Origin: Psettodes erumei
Taxonomy: Eukaryota; Chordata; Actinopteri; Pleuronectiformes; Psettodidae
Direction: 5' to 3'
Assembly: GCA_016785225.1 (NCBI GenBank)
Contig: JAFBJZ010000635.1
Coordinates: forward strand, 124,001-188,000
DNA: 64,000 bases
Shown: positions 36,911-48,849 of the stretch, piece by piece
Layout: every line of letters starts with the position of its first letter
How positions within the stretch are numbered: position 1 is the first letter of the stretch
Notes under the pieces: generated by a model
Databases searched by the model: none
What the model was told of the DNA's origin: nothing
The model's input: only the letters and a program-made list of their open reading frames with translations
Position numbers and translations under genes: made by a program

Positions 36911-36939
36911 ACGTGTGTGTGTGTGTGTGTGTGCGTGTG
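36911..36939 (+). repeat. (GT)n microsatellite
   Basis: Alternating purine-pyrimidine over 29 bp with one GC step, followed directly by a GC-rich, CpG-containing stretch. Confidence 0.93.
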
Positions 36940-39559
36940 GGGCGGGCTGCGCGCGTCCTCTTTCATGCCACGTTCCCCCTGGAGCCAGGTGGTGACCAGA
37001 CAGCATAAGGTCAGGAGGGAAGGTCAAAGAGCATCACGCCCCCCCGTCACTGACAGAGCAACAATAGGACACAGGAGCATACAGTCACGTAAAACTATTA
37101 GTGGCTTCAATCATCACTGTAGCATTAAATGTCCTCACTTCACATTTAATTACCTTCTCAAACTGAGAACATGGAAGTTTTAAGTCTTTCAACGGGGGGT
37201 TTGAACAGCATCTGTGCTGTTGTACACTTTGTGGTCGCACGCAGCAAGAAGTCAGCCTGCAACACTCCTGATCTACCACTAATAACTGAGATCGTGGCTT
37301 TGGCCAGACTTGACTGGTGCTGGAAAAACACAAAAAAAACATGGCTATATTTGCTGTGCCAGCAATCTGACCTAGCTGTCTGATGCTAATCCTGTAAAAA
37401 AAATGCAAAAGCAAGAAGCGACAACGTGACAGCGTTTGTCATTCTGCACTGACCACGGTGTGAGAGAAAGAACCCGCCTCCCCGCCGAAGCCGAGCGATG
37501 TGCTGCATTGATGCCGAATTCGCGGCTGGACGTGTCACGTATTGGGTGTCACTGTGAAAAGCTTTGATTTCTCCCTCTGTCTGGCGCGAACCTGCGAGCA
37601 TATGTCAGAATGCACACCCACGCAGAAACCAATACTGGCAAACACATTCACACACACACACCCCCATGCTTAAAAATCGATGTGCCAACTGGAGCAGCTT
37701 TGGTTCTCTGCTGCTTTTGAGTCGCTGATTTGCGGGGTAATTCTTTTCGAGCGTTCGTCACCGGTCGCTCCTCTGTCTGGATTTCAGAAAAATTCATAAT
37801 TCTCTTTGTTAACACCCGAGCTGCGCTGCGGCCCCGCAGCTAAGATGTAATCCTAAAATGAACTCTTCGTCACCTCCAACAGCCGAAGGCAACACAGCAA
37901 CGCTAGGGGGAAGTCAAAGAAAGTGTGCCAACTGCCCACTCAGCCAATCACGCGTAAGGACTTCTGTGGAGAAGGACATCTTGTGGGATTGGAGGAAGAG
38001 CCCAAGGGGGGGCTGATAACCCTGTTCAAGATATGCTATCTGCTTCCAGGACGCCAACAGTATGTGCCGGAGCACTGGGAAATGCAGTAGAAGACACTTC
38101 CCGCCTTATTTTCAGTTGGACTATGAATTGAGGCGACAGCAGTTTGATCTGCTTTGCTGCTGCCAACGTCGTGAAATTTCAAATGCTACAGAGAACTATT
38201 TGAGCCTCACAGTTATCACAAGGCTCAGTAGTTTTAACGTCACAGCAGCGCTGCTAGAGACTGAACAATGTATACGACCAGTAACTAAATATGACTCATG
38301 AATGATGCCGCACAAGTTATACAATTTTATGATGAAAACAACAGCCTTCTCTGGTCAGGGCACTTGCTTGTTTTAAGCTCTTTTCTTAAACCTGACTCCC
38401 AGCGAGAGAAATTACAGCTCTGTGCCCCAGAACCACCTGGATCGATGTGCTCTGCATGTTAACTAACCTGTCACACAGCTAGAATACACAAGCTGTGACT
38501 GAACCAGATCATCAGGTATCACTAAAGCACAGAGCTGCAGAGCTCGATTCATTCATTTGAGATTCGACTGTAACTTAGCTCCTCTCCTTGTCCATCTGGT
38601 GACACAAAATCTGGCCAGAGCCTTTTTCCTGTGGAATCGGCTTAATGGACAAATAGCTATGATAACTCCAGTGCACACCTTCTGGCTCCTCCACTCGATT
38701 GTAAAGGAAGCTAGTCTTTGGGCCAGCCATGCCAGCTCCACCCTATGGGAGGAGGTTCAGTCTCCAGACCAGACGTTCTACAATCTTCACTGCAGCTCTG
38801 CTCGTGATCGCGGGGCTATTTTGAGGTTGAGAACACAGCCACGATGCTTTTGTCTTGAAAAAGACTCAGAAAATGCATTGTTGGTCTTCGCCCGACTTCA
38901 CCAAGGTGTTTCCGACCGCAGTCACGAACTGCATTTCAGCAAAAGCGCACTCAATTAAACGCAAATGCACTCCTATCAAGAGAAATCTAAGACCTTATTA
39001 CAAGAGTGATTTAGAGGAAGCGTGTTCATGTACTGTTATTTTCCTTCTGTTAGCCCCGTTTGATTTGATAAAGGCACACTCAGATCTTAACAGGCAGGCG
39101 TGTGCATTTCAGACACAAACCCAAGGCTCAATTCGTTCTCTCCGCTCGGCTTGGTAGCAGCTGTTCTTACACCGCCACAATCAAACCTGCATCTGGAGAA
39201 AGCAGGAAGATGCAAATTGGGCTCTTATTTGTTCAGTGCCATTGTGACACATCTTTCTAATGTTGGAAATGTGACCATACGCTAGTGTTCATTTGCAGAG
39301 GGGGCACATTTCACATTTAAAGGTGAGGTTTTTGTTTTAGGTTTTTTTTGCCAGGCTAACCGGGTCTAGCTGCAGATTCTTTTTATGAACTGTGAAACTG
39401 TGACAGCAAATCTCATCCTTGAATAACACCCCTGGTTATAAGACAAGACTGCGTCAAAGGCATTTTTTTCTTTTTCAGGACATTTCATCACCTTCGACCG
39501 AGAGCTCCCCTGCTGTCAGGGGCTGGTCCGTTTTCTTGAAGGCCAGTACTATACATGTC

Positions 39560-39579
39560 GTGTGTGTGTGTGTGTGTGT
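39560..39579 (+). repeat. (GT)n microsatellite
   Basis: Ten uninterrupted GT units. Confidence 0.93.
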
Positions 39580-39792
39580 TGGTGTGGGGCGGAGGTTTGT
39601 CAGGAGGTGTGAGGTTGAACTGATGGGTGTGAGGAACTCAGTCTCACACTAACAGAGAGGGCAGAAAAAAGAGAGCGAGATGAAGAAACTGTAGGAGAGG
39701 GAAAAGAAATGAGGGAGAGAAAAAGCGATGCGAGGAAGAACACCAATTAGGAAGCTGGAAACATACACATATATAGATATATATACAGATAA

Positions 39793-39812
39793 AGAGAGAG
39801 AGAGAGAGAGAG
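39793..39812 (+). repeat. (AG)n microsatellite
   Basis: Ten AG units, preceded by an AT-rich ATATATA segment. Confidence 0.93.
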
Positions 39813-40441
39813 ACAGAGAGACTAAGTTCCAACTGTCAGATAGGGCTGGTTGCTAAATAGAAAGAAGAGCCAAAAATCGTCTGTTTGGAAGAGATTGATT
39901 CTCTGTGTGCAACCAGCCTGTGAAATTACCCCCTTGGGTAAAAGACTGCATGAAGAGTAAAAAATAAAACCTCTCTCTTTCTGTCTGGGTGGTTAAATTT
40001 GACTGCTTCTGCAGATCCTTTATAGGTTATAGGATTTATGTGCTGAATATCAATTAAAATTGTTTAAAAATAGGATTAAGCATTGCTTTAGAAAAATCTG
40101 GTAATGTAGGTGCCAAATCTAGTCAGTCAATAAAATATAATTCTGTAACTATTCTCAGACCAGTTGCTTTGACTGTATTTCTGCACAGTGCATACTGAAC
40201 AGCACGGGGAAATGGAAAATTAAAACTGCGGGGCTACAGCCGAACCGTCATCCTTAAGGGAGGAGTCCACAGAACAAGACTGAAATGAATGAGTGTGTAA
40301 CAGTTTCACTAGGTTGATATAGTGCAGCTTGTGTGCGCCACCAGTGGAGGTGGGTTCAAAGATAGACGTTAAGTGGCCCATTAACGGCTACCTATGGCCT
40401 CATCTGTCAAGTATAGCTCCTGCAATTTACTGTATGTGAGA

Positions 40442-40464
40442 ACGTGTGCATGTGTGTGTGTGTG
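40442..40464 (+). repeat. interrupted (GT)n tract
   Basis: Twenty-three bases alternating purine and pyrimidine, with a CA step in the middle. Confidence 0.85.
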
Positions 40465-40880
40465 GTTATGCATGATCTATGAGGAACTAGTCCATCCCCC
40501 AATATAGTGTCAGCCTACCAATGATTGTAACATTCACATCATTATTTGAACACAAACAGCTATTAAAAAGGAGCAGGGTTCAACTTAAAGCAAACACACG
40601 CGCACACGGAGAACGGTCTACACAAAGCCCCGCACGTATACAGTATACTGCAGAAGAGCCCGATCGATCGGAATCACCACGTTAGCATTGCAGATGGCCC
40701 TCGTGTGAAAGGTATCATGTGGGAATCAATCACGGCGGCAGCATTCCAGCTTTGGAGATTCCGCAGGGATAAGTCCGCTCAAAACTGACGGGCTGGGATT
40801 TGGCACTCCAGAGCTTTGCTTGTCACAATATTGATTTAGAAATAATTACCCGGGCTGCTTAGTGATTCCTCGCGCGTCCC

Positions 40881-40904
40881 TGCCTCTGCCTCTGCCTCTG
40901 CCTC
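40881..40904 (+). repeat. (TGCCTC)4 hexanucleotide repeat
   Basis: Four perfect copies of TGCCTC. Confidence 0.95.
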
Positions 40905-43662
40905 CTTCCCGCGTGCCACTGCAGCGAAACCAGCCCGTGTTTTGCCTCTGATTAGATGTAACAAACATAATCTGGGAGAGGGCTGTCTGTTGTGAAATAC
41001 AGCTGGAGCAGGCACCCCCTCCTGCAGTGCAGGGCTAACAGACACGCTTGTAGGTAATTACCATCAAAGCTGGTTGGTTAGCATACAAAGTATGACTGGC
41101 AGCCATAAGCCTTCTAACTGCTGATTGAATCACCACGTACACAAATTATCGATCAAGCCAAGTGATAAGTGATTGCCTGTCATATGTTTTTTTTTTCCAC
41201 CTGCACAGTCAGTAGAAATCACTTTGAACGAGGAGGCAGGCGCTCAAGGTTGCCCGTTGAAACACTGCAACTCTGTAGCCGTAACCTGGGTCACAGATGA
41301 GCTTCATCAGCTTCACCGTGCCTGGGACAGAAGGACGTGGAGGCCCACGCTGTAAATCATTTCTGATTTTACCCTGCTGCTCACACTAAGCGAGGACGTT
41401 ACAGAGGTATCGCCATCTGTAAGAGCTGCTCCGCTCCGTGTCATTAAAGTCAGAACAGGAGCATAAATATCCATTTCATGACTGGAAAATGAAGCATGCC
41501 CGGCACAACAAGAAAAGCACGTACAATGTGTTTCGACCGCCGCGGTTTGTGCGGTTTCTGGCTCGGCTGCCCCTGCTGAGAGAATTTGATAAAGAGTCCA
41601 CGCAGCCCATCCAGCATAACTGCTCAGCAGGGCTAAATGATTGGGAGACATGCTGGCTTTAAGTGCTTTAATAGCACTAGATCATATAACCCATCGCTAC
41701 TGCCCCGCTGTAATAGACTAATTATGGCTCTGTGCAATACAGAAGACAGCAGCTGAGCACATTCTCCCTCTGTTGTAGCCTCCCAATGCACTCCTCATGC
41801 GTTCTGCCATGTTAGTGCCTAAATTAGAGCTGGGGCACACTGTAATCCCCTTCAAACATCTGAATGGACAGGAGAGGATGAATTTCACATTTGTGCCTGG
41901 CCGCCTGAAAGGTTCTTCTCCGACATTAGCGGAAACCATGCGGCACGCAGATAACACCTACTGTACCTAACGGGACAGAATGTAATGAGCAGAATAATGA
42001 GCGCTCACTTTTTAAGCCTCTCGACTAAAAACATCTGAAACATTATCATACAAATGGCCTCGTGATTCCACTTAGATCCACCAGCGGTCCTCAAATTTCA
42101 AAAACGACGTTTCATTCGACTGCTTTTTTACATTTAATGCAAAATCATATTCTGCATTAAATTTGCCAGCTGATTAAACGTGTCAGTGTGATGATACAAA
42201 GAATGCAATGATATCCCAAATTACACAAATGGGCCACCCAACCCAATAAGGGATGAATGCATAAAATGTGCGTATGCTACCATCTACCACAGACTGTCTG
42301 ACTCGGAGGCCTGTTGGTCGCCTTAACACAGAAATGAATTTAAACTGTTTGTAAAATTAGAGAGCGAGAGCGCTCTTCCACCAGATGCTCTGCATGTCGT
42401 ATTTACCACACACTCTTCTAATAATCAGTGTGGAAGGGCCAAGGAATGTGTCTCGACTGGCAGAAATGTTTGTGATCAGCAGGACATTCTCCTTTCGCCC
42501 TCAATACGAGAAACCAGATAAGTAAAGAAGAAAAAAAACAACATCACAGTCAAAAATTTTCCACATAAAATTTACAAGTCTCTTTGAACTCAACACCATG
42601 ACCAGAGCTTAAACGGCGACTCGCAGCTCGGCTCTGCGAGGACGCGGAGAATCGATTTCATGAGTTATGTAGATTCTTTATGTGGTGGTTCGATGGTTAG
42701 TCACAGAATATTCTTATATTTTAGCTGCAGTGGCTCTGTAGATGATTGAATTTTGGCTTGGTGACTGAATGGGTTTGCTTTCAAAAACACAAACAAAACT
42801 GAAACACAGGGTCTTAGTTATATAATATAATAACATAATAAAAACGTCGCTTTCATTCTTCCTGAGCACTGAGGGATTTTAGGTTCCACTCAAAAAACCT
42901 TCATCTATACTGAAGCGTTCACTGCCCATAATTACACCATATTTACCATAACTATCCTGTGAAAACCTCTGCGGGACTCGGCCAGGTTCGGTGAGAACAA
43001 CAGTTGTGGTTGCTTCACCTCTGCCAACTCGTCTGGCGAGGCGGTGCAGCTCTGGTCTGAATCCCCCTCCTTCCGAGCGAGTCCAGCATAACTGAACGAT
43101 GGCGCTGTCTGGAAGCAGCCTCCCATCGCTCCGAGCCTCTCGGCGAGTGCTGTTTACTGTATCTGACTAACAAGCCTCACGTTGGAGAAGCACCAGCTCT
43201 TCTGCCCCAGTGCCCCGACCCTGTCACGTTAACGACCACGTCTGCGCAAACATCCCACCGACTAAACGGCCACCCTCAAGAAAGCTGGGGGCTAATTTCC
43301 TTCACTGAGCTCATCTCTATTAACCAAACTCTCTTCCCCTCTGTGGTAATAAGACATGGCAGTGCTGGCAGATGGTTACTTAACCTATGATGATCTGGAG
43401 TGTGCAGGAAATCCCAGCCTTCTACTCTTCGGTGAAGGCACAGGCCTTCAAAGCAGAGCCTCAACTGGTCCAATCAGCTGGGACTCACAGGGGTGTATAT
43501 ATTCAAGAGTTCATCCGGAGTTCATCACGTATTTTCCTCGGCTACCTGGCTTTGCTAAGTCAAAAAATAAACAGATAAGTCGTGACAATAAACCTAGACA
43601 GCTGTCCTCCAGTGACTGATTACAATCAATGCTGAGTTATTGGTGGGGAAACCATCTTAACA

Positions 43663-43695
43663 TGTCATGGCCTTTGTGTCACAAAGGCCATGACA
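43663..43695. other. 33-bp near-perfect palindrome
   Basis: Arms TGTCATGGCCTTTGTG and CACAAAGGCCATGACA, 16 bp each and fully complementary, separated by a single T. There is too little loop for a natural RNA hairpin, but the DNA could extrude a cruciform. Each arm contains AAGGCCATGACA, reminiscent of a nuclear-receptor-type half-site. Confidence 0.85.
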
Positions 43696-45275
43696 CACAT
43701 TTACTCAATACTTTAGCAGTCTCCTCCAATCACAGAGCAGAATGACCCGGCCTGAAAGAGCAGGGCGAGCTACGCTTCTCTCATTAGGTAAATGCTATAT
43801 GTAATGACGGTGGCAGCATCTTTTCACAGTCGAGACCGGGGCTAATGCAGAGTACTGAGACTTACCGTCTGGCTAGGCACACAACATAATGAGAATGGCA
43901 TTTTAATGCAGAGGATATCATTAGCTCGAAACAGGTGTAAGGCTCTTGTTCAAGAAAAACAAATGACTGGCTGTGATCTACGTCTTCCACTAAAAATTCA
44001 AGAATCGTCGCGTTCCCTTTTTAGCAAGTCACAGTCTTTTGTCGAAACTTTGACGGTGAAAGTTTTAACAAAGGTAAAAGGAAAATGAAAATCATACGCG
44101 TTACAAGAAAGAAAGGAGCTCGTGTGCTTGTTATTCTTGCATTCTATGCAAATGAAATGATTCACCTTCACCTAGGGCAACAAACTGAATTTAACATTCT
44201 GCCAAGCCGCAAAAACAACTTGTTGCCGGTGCAGCTCGGTCTGCATCATATCACTCAGCAATAATGAAAAGATTCTGTCATCACAATTCAGGGGTAGGAA
44301 TGTCTGCGTTTTGCAGCGAGGGGGTGGAATGGGGAGCAGACCCGAGGCACAGAGTTGAAATACTGCAAGGAGCTCGCACAGCTCCGTTGTCACTTTGTGA
44401 CTCATTTACTCCCAGCAGGGTTTTCAATTACGAATGATTAAAACCCCCTTTGGTGTTCCTTTTCTGGACAAGCAGGAGCTGTCTTAATAATGAGAAAGAA
44501 CGGTGTATACCTTGAAATGTCCAATAATAAGGCCCTTTGTGAGGCTGACTGAACATTGTTGAACAGAGCAGTATCTCATTACTGATGCTGTTAAATTCCC
44601 AAACCCTTTTTTTGGCAAATCAAAACAAGCTTACGTTCCATTTGCTTGATAATCGCCACGAGCTGTTGCATGTTTCTCCAAACGTTTTGTGAAGTTCTTT
44701 GTCTGTACAAAGTTAGAAACGCGGTTAGCCTGACACCACGCATTGTTCAGAGTGAAGAATTATTACGGTATTATTAAAGGCGGCCCATTAAAGGGGCATT
44801 CATGCAAAACAGGGCCTGGGTTAGTGCTGCTCCCCGGGACCTTGATGAAGAGAGACAGACGTACAGCAGGAAACAGTTACCATGCAGGGGAAGATGTACG
44901 CTCGTACAGAATATAGACTGGAGAAAAGAAAAAACACAAATCCATTTTATTATCTTCAGGGCATCTCTCCGTTCATCTCGGGTGCAAAATGATTAATAGA
45001 CCTTAATGGCTTAAAATGTCTTTGACCATTCACATATGTTTTGAGAAGGAGAGAGGTCTGCATCCATTTATTGACTGAATGACTAAAGATTGACGACAAA
45101 CAGAAGCATGAGTGATGGAAGTTGCTGCAGTCGTCTGCATCCGATGTTAGGGGAACACTGTCATTGGCGCTTTTTGTGTTATGATTTCACGCTTCAAAAC
45201 ATCCATGTCAAATCTGATAGTAAGATCATTGCCATCACACGATAGCGCCTCCGAAAACATCCGACCATTTTCGGT

Positions 45276-45290
45276 ACACACACACACACA
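45276..45290 (+). repeat. short (CA)n tract
   Basis: Seven to eight CA units. Confidence 0.9.
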
Positions 45291-47140
45291 GGCAAAGCCA
45301 GACAATTGTGCGAGCCGCTCTGGCCTCTCGACCTCTGGGAGTGTATCAGGTGACACTTGCTCCGGCGTGGACACTGTGTACAGGTGCACCACGCATGCAT
45401 TTGCATTAATGCACCTGATGCAAGCTATGGTAAATCAATACTGAGGCATGCAATGCAACAAAACAGCAACTGCAGCAGCGATGCCACAGGAGATACTGCA
45501 CCCTGCTGTTTTGCAAGCAGGCAACGTTACCTCCGCACTCACGGACACAATTTCCAATTCATCACGGTGCGAAGAAACAAAATTAGACCAGACACTCGAG
45601 AGACATTCTTCCTGTAGAAAATTGTACTGTGAAACAGAAAATCTGTAGCATGTAGTGTGAAAGGGACATGCCATGCAGTGCCGCCTTGTTTCCAGTAAGG
45701 GAGAGATTCCTCCCAGGTCCAATCAGATTAAGGCTGTTATTATGTATCAGAAGGTGAGAGAGCCAGAGGGAGATAATCCTGAACCGCAGCAAAGCAAACT
45801 GCTGCTGGAAGTAAAGCCTCCCCCTGTGACACAAATCTGACGATCCAGAGATTTAAACACATTATCGCCTCTGGAGTTACGGTGCAGCTTCAGCCCGGTT
45901 TTCAATGACGAGGAACACGGGCGTTAAATTTGGGAAACAGAAGGCAATCGTGCCAAGGTAAAAGGAAAAGAAAACATGAACTTTGGCGCTTTTGTTCTCC
46001 CTCTATTTTGTGGTGCCTCCCCGCCCTGAGAGAGAACAAGCAGATCTTGAGCTTTTACACAAGTGCAAACAGTGTCTGCCAATCAAGGATCAGGCCTGGG
46101 CCTCAGCCATCGAGGAGGAACCGCACAATAATCTACAATTAACACTTGCGCATCAGCCCAACAGTCGACTGCGTATGAAAGCACAGCGAAGGCCAATATT
46201 TATCTGCACACAAAGAATTTTGATAAAGTGTGATGTGAAAGACACATCTGCAGCCACTTCAATGACAGCTGTTGCCATGGTAAAGCTGAGGCACTTGAAT
46301 TGTGGTTTCTCCTCTCCTCTTCTGCTCCTAATAGGACACTGTGAAACCTTAAGAGTATTGCACTGCTGCCAACTCTGGAAATGGTTGATTTTCTGCTTTT
46401 TAGCAGATAATATCCTGGGGATTTCTAATGTCTAGAGCAAATAAAATAGAAATTCAGCCATTATTTTTGTCTATTTTGAGTTATTTTCACTACAGATAAG
46501 GAGCTTAGTTTTGCACCCCTGCAACGATAGCCTTTAATCTGGCTTTGACCGCTCTTTTACATGCCTGTATATGTAGGTAGTCCAGATTGCATTGTTCCAA
46601 TACAAATATGCCAACCTACAGCCTTACAGTAATCCAGTGTCATGTTTCAGCACTTTGATTTAGTGAGGGAGCAGACCAGCTATTTGTATGGAGGAAGCAG
46701 GAAGCTTTCTCACGGGCTCATCACAGTGGAATTAGTCATTTCCACATTCCCGTCCTTATTTAAGGCAAACAGCACTGCCGGACAAACTCCTGTTGTGAGT
46801 CTGAGGAGCGCGACACAAACTGAGCATTCACACAAAAAAATGTGCTCGGCTCGGCCGAAGCTCCTTAAAGCAAACATCGCAGTCGAGTGGAACTGTGGCT
46901 TCGTGTCAGCTGAAAAATGGCCCCTTCACGGGCAGATCTGAAGACCGGACCCACAGCAGAGGCCCAGGAAGAGCACCTTCCACACGGATTTACAGAGCAG
47001 TGCCAGATGAGGGGGGGTGTCAGGATTGTGAACGGGTTCACGATTGAGGTCACAAGTGGATTTAAGTGGCACTATGTAAATGGCCTTTCCTATAGGATTT
47101 CAATGAGCACTAATCTGCCTGTATGACCTAGTCTCATCTA

Positions 47141-47162
47141 CCCCCCCCCCACACACACACAC
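47141..47162 (+). repeat. C10 plus (AC)n compound tract
   Basis: Ten C residues followed by six AC units. More degenerate CA-rich sequence follows to about 47258. Confidence 0.93.
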
Positions 47163-47692
47163 AAACACACATTAACAAAGAGCCTCTGTCAGCGAGTTTT
47201 CCTCTGCTGAGAGAAAGAGAGCAGACAGAGCACACACAAACACACACACGCACACACAAGAGATGATGATGCTTCTCCAGGAAGCGGAGGTAAGTAAATA
47301 AACAAGCCTAGTTTTTAAAAAACGTTTTAGACGATCACAGTGGAATCCAGGATGTCATATCCTGTTCAATACGCAATAAGAGAGAGTTCTGAAGTCACGT
47401 GATCAGCATGAGCATGTGACAGCGTAGATATTCACAAAGCACAGAACTGTCCTAAATATTAAGTCTTGTACTATAATTGCTTCACAGTCCCAAAATCTAA
47501 AAATGTTTGGCAGTGTGTGTTTTAAGTGCTCAGAGTTGCCATGACGTGAGTGTCACACAAGTCACACTTTCACAGGGATGTCCCGACTTCCCTGAACAGA
47601 GAAATGCAACAGCACTGAAAAAAACGACATTCTCTCTACGCTCCCACCCAACAGCAGCGTATTAAAGGCAACATCCTGCACGCGTGGAAATT

Positions 47693-47718
47693 GGGTGGGG
47701 GGGTGGGGGGGTGGGGGG
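47693..47718 (+). repeat. strong G-quadruplex motif
   Basis: Four G tracts of 3, 7, 7 and 6 residues, separated only by single T residues. It is among the most stable quadruplex patterns possible. It lies on the template strand for samd5 transcription if this is intron. Confidence 0.85.
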
Positions 47719-48062
47719 CTCAGCGTGCTCCAGGGCAGAGCTGCCCTCGCCACACGGCGCAAGCCACACTTCCCCTTCTGCCGTGGCCTTTTCCACCTCT
47801 GTGGAGACCAGATGAACGATTCCCCTCGACCTCCGACCTTCAGTAGGGGTATACGTGACACACAGTTAGGAGCACATTAGCAGCTGAAGGCCTGCGGGCA
47901 TGCCAGGGTTTGGCTGAGTCAGGATATTCCTACAGGACATGCCTGAGTCCAACCCTGCAGGATTGGATGACCAAGGTTCTTCATCTATAGCAGTGCATTC
48001 CTCCAAGGGCTTGGTATTTAACAGAAAAGCGTTTGAGGGCAGGGGCTTATAGAACATACCAC

Positions 48063-48082
48063 CACTCACTCACTCACTCACT
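48063..48082 (+). repeat. (CACT)5 tetranucleotide repeat
   Basis: Five perfect CACT units followed by a CT-rich tail. Confidence 0.93.
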
Positions 48083-48666
48083 CGCTCTCTCTTTCAATAC
48101 ATAGTGACCTACTTCTTCACTTGGCTTGCACCCCGGCTTTACAGTCCTGAGGTGTGACATGCGAGATGGAAAGCAAATGAAGCTCTTGGGGGATCTGTAG
48201 CACTGGGTCTAAGCCACATACCGCCTGTTCGCAAATGACGCCCCGGAAAGCCCGAAACCGAGCAACAACACCTGAACTCCATCACTGCGATTTCTGCAGC
48301 CCGTCACTGGGCGTATTGTCCACAGGATCACAGGAGAGCAAACCACCAAAGGCCCCTCAGCAGTGCGCCTACACGTCGTCTTGGTAACCAATTACAGTTA
48401 AAAAAAAAAGACTTCCATTGGAAAAAAAGAGGAAGGATGCCAGACTTGACATCCAATAACGAGCTGGCTTTGAATGGGGTTCGGTGGGGGGCTTCGCTCG
48501 GGGCGGCGGGTACTGACAACATAAATAACCCAGCTCCATGCTCCCCATGCTCAATGGAGAAGTCGTCACAGGCTACAGCCAAATATGAAGAGGCTTATCA
48601 GCATCAAAATACTGCGCTTGTTTACTGTGTGGGTGCAGTGTTAATGTGGCAAACTGCAACTGATAA

Positions 48667-48685
48667 GGGCTTGGGGGGTGGGGGG
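48667..48685 (+). repeat. G-rich tract
   Basis: G3, then G6-T-G6. A weaker quadruplex pattern that needs the long runs to be split. Confidence 0.6.
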
Positions 48686-48722
48686 TGTCTGGAATAGTGG
48701 AAATCAAACTGAGGCCTCGCAG

Positions 48723-48746
48723 CACACACACACACACACACACACA
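48723..48746 (+). repeat. (CA)n microsatellite
   Basis: Twelve uninterrupted CA units. Confidence 0.95.
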
Positions 48747-48824
48747 TCCTCAGTTCAGGGCCTGAATGAAAAAGTGTTGTCGCACTTCTGCTTGTTTTAC
48801 ATCCCCGGGCTGTTTCCATCTCCT

Positions 48825-48849
48825 GGGGTGGGGGTGGGGGGTTGGGGGG
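48825..48849 (+). repeat. G-quadruplex candidate
   Basis: G tracts of 4, 5, 6 and 6 with loops of one or two T. The third such motif within 1.2 kb. Confidence 0.75.

Larger units (their letters stand above)
34051..47140. other. non-coding block
   Basis: No supported gene. It contains (GT)n tracts at 36911-36939, 39560-39579 and 40442-40464, (GA)n at 39793-39812, (TGCCTC)4 at 40881-40904, (CA)n at 45276-45290, a CpG islet at 35748-35850 and a 33-bp palindrome at 43663-43695. Open frames up to 150 codons (45983-46435) show no family signature. Confidence 0.5.

Noticed and set aside
45541..45560. Another minus-strand Met-Asn-Trp
   Set aside because: Neither the flanking residues nor the splice context fit samd5 exon 2.
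45983..46435. 150-codon open frame on the plus strand
   Set aside because: No domain, no splice or promoter context and no biased codon pattern. Length is within chance for this much sequence.
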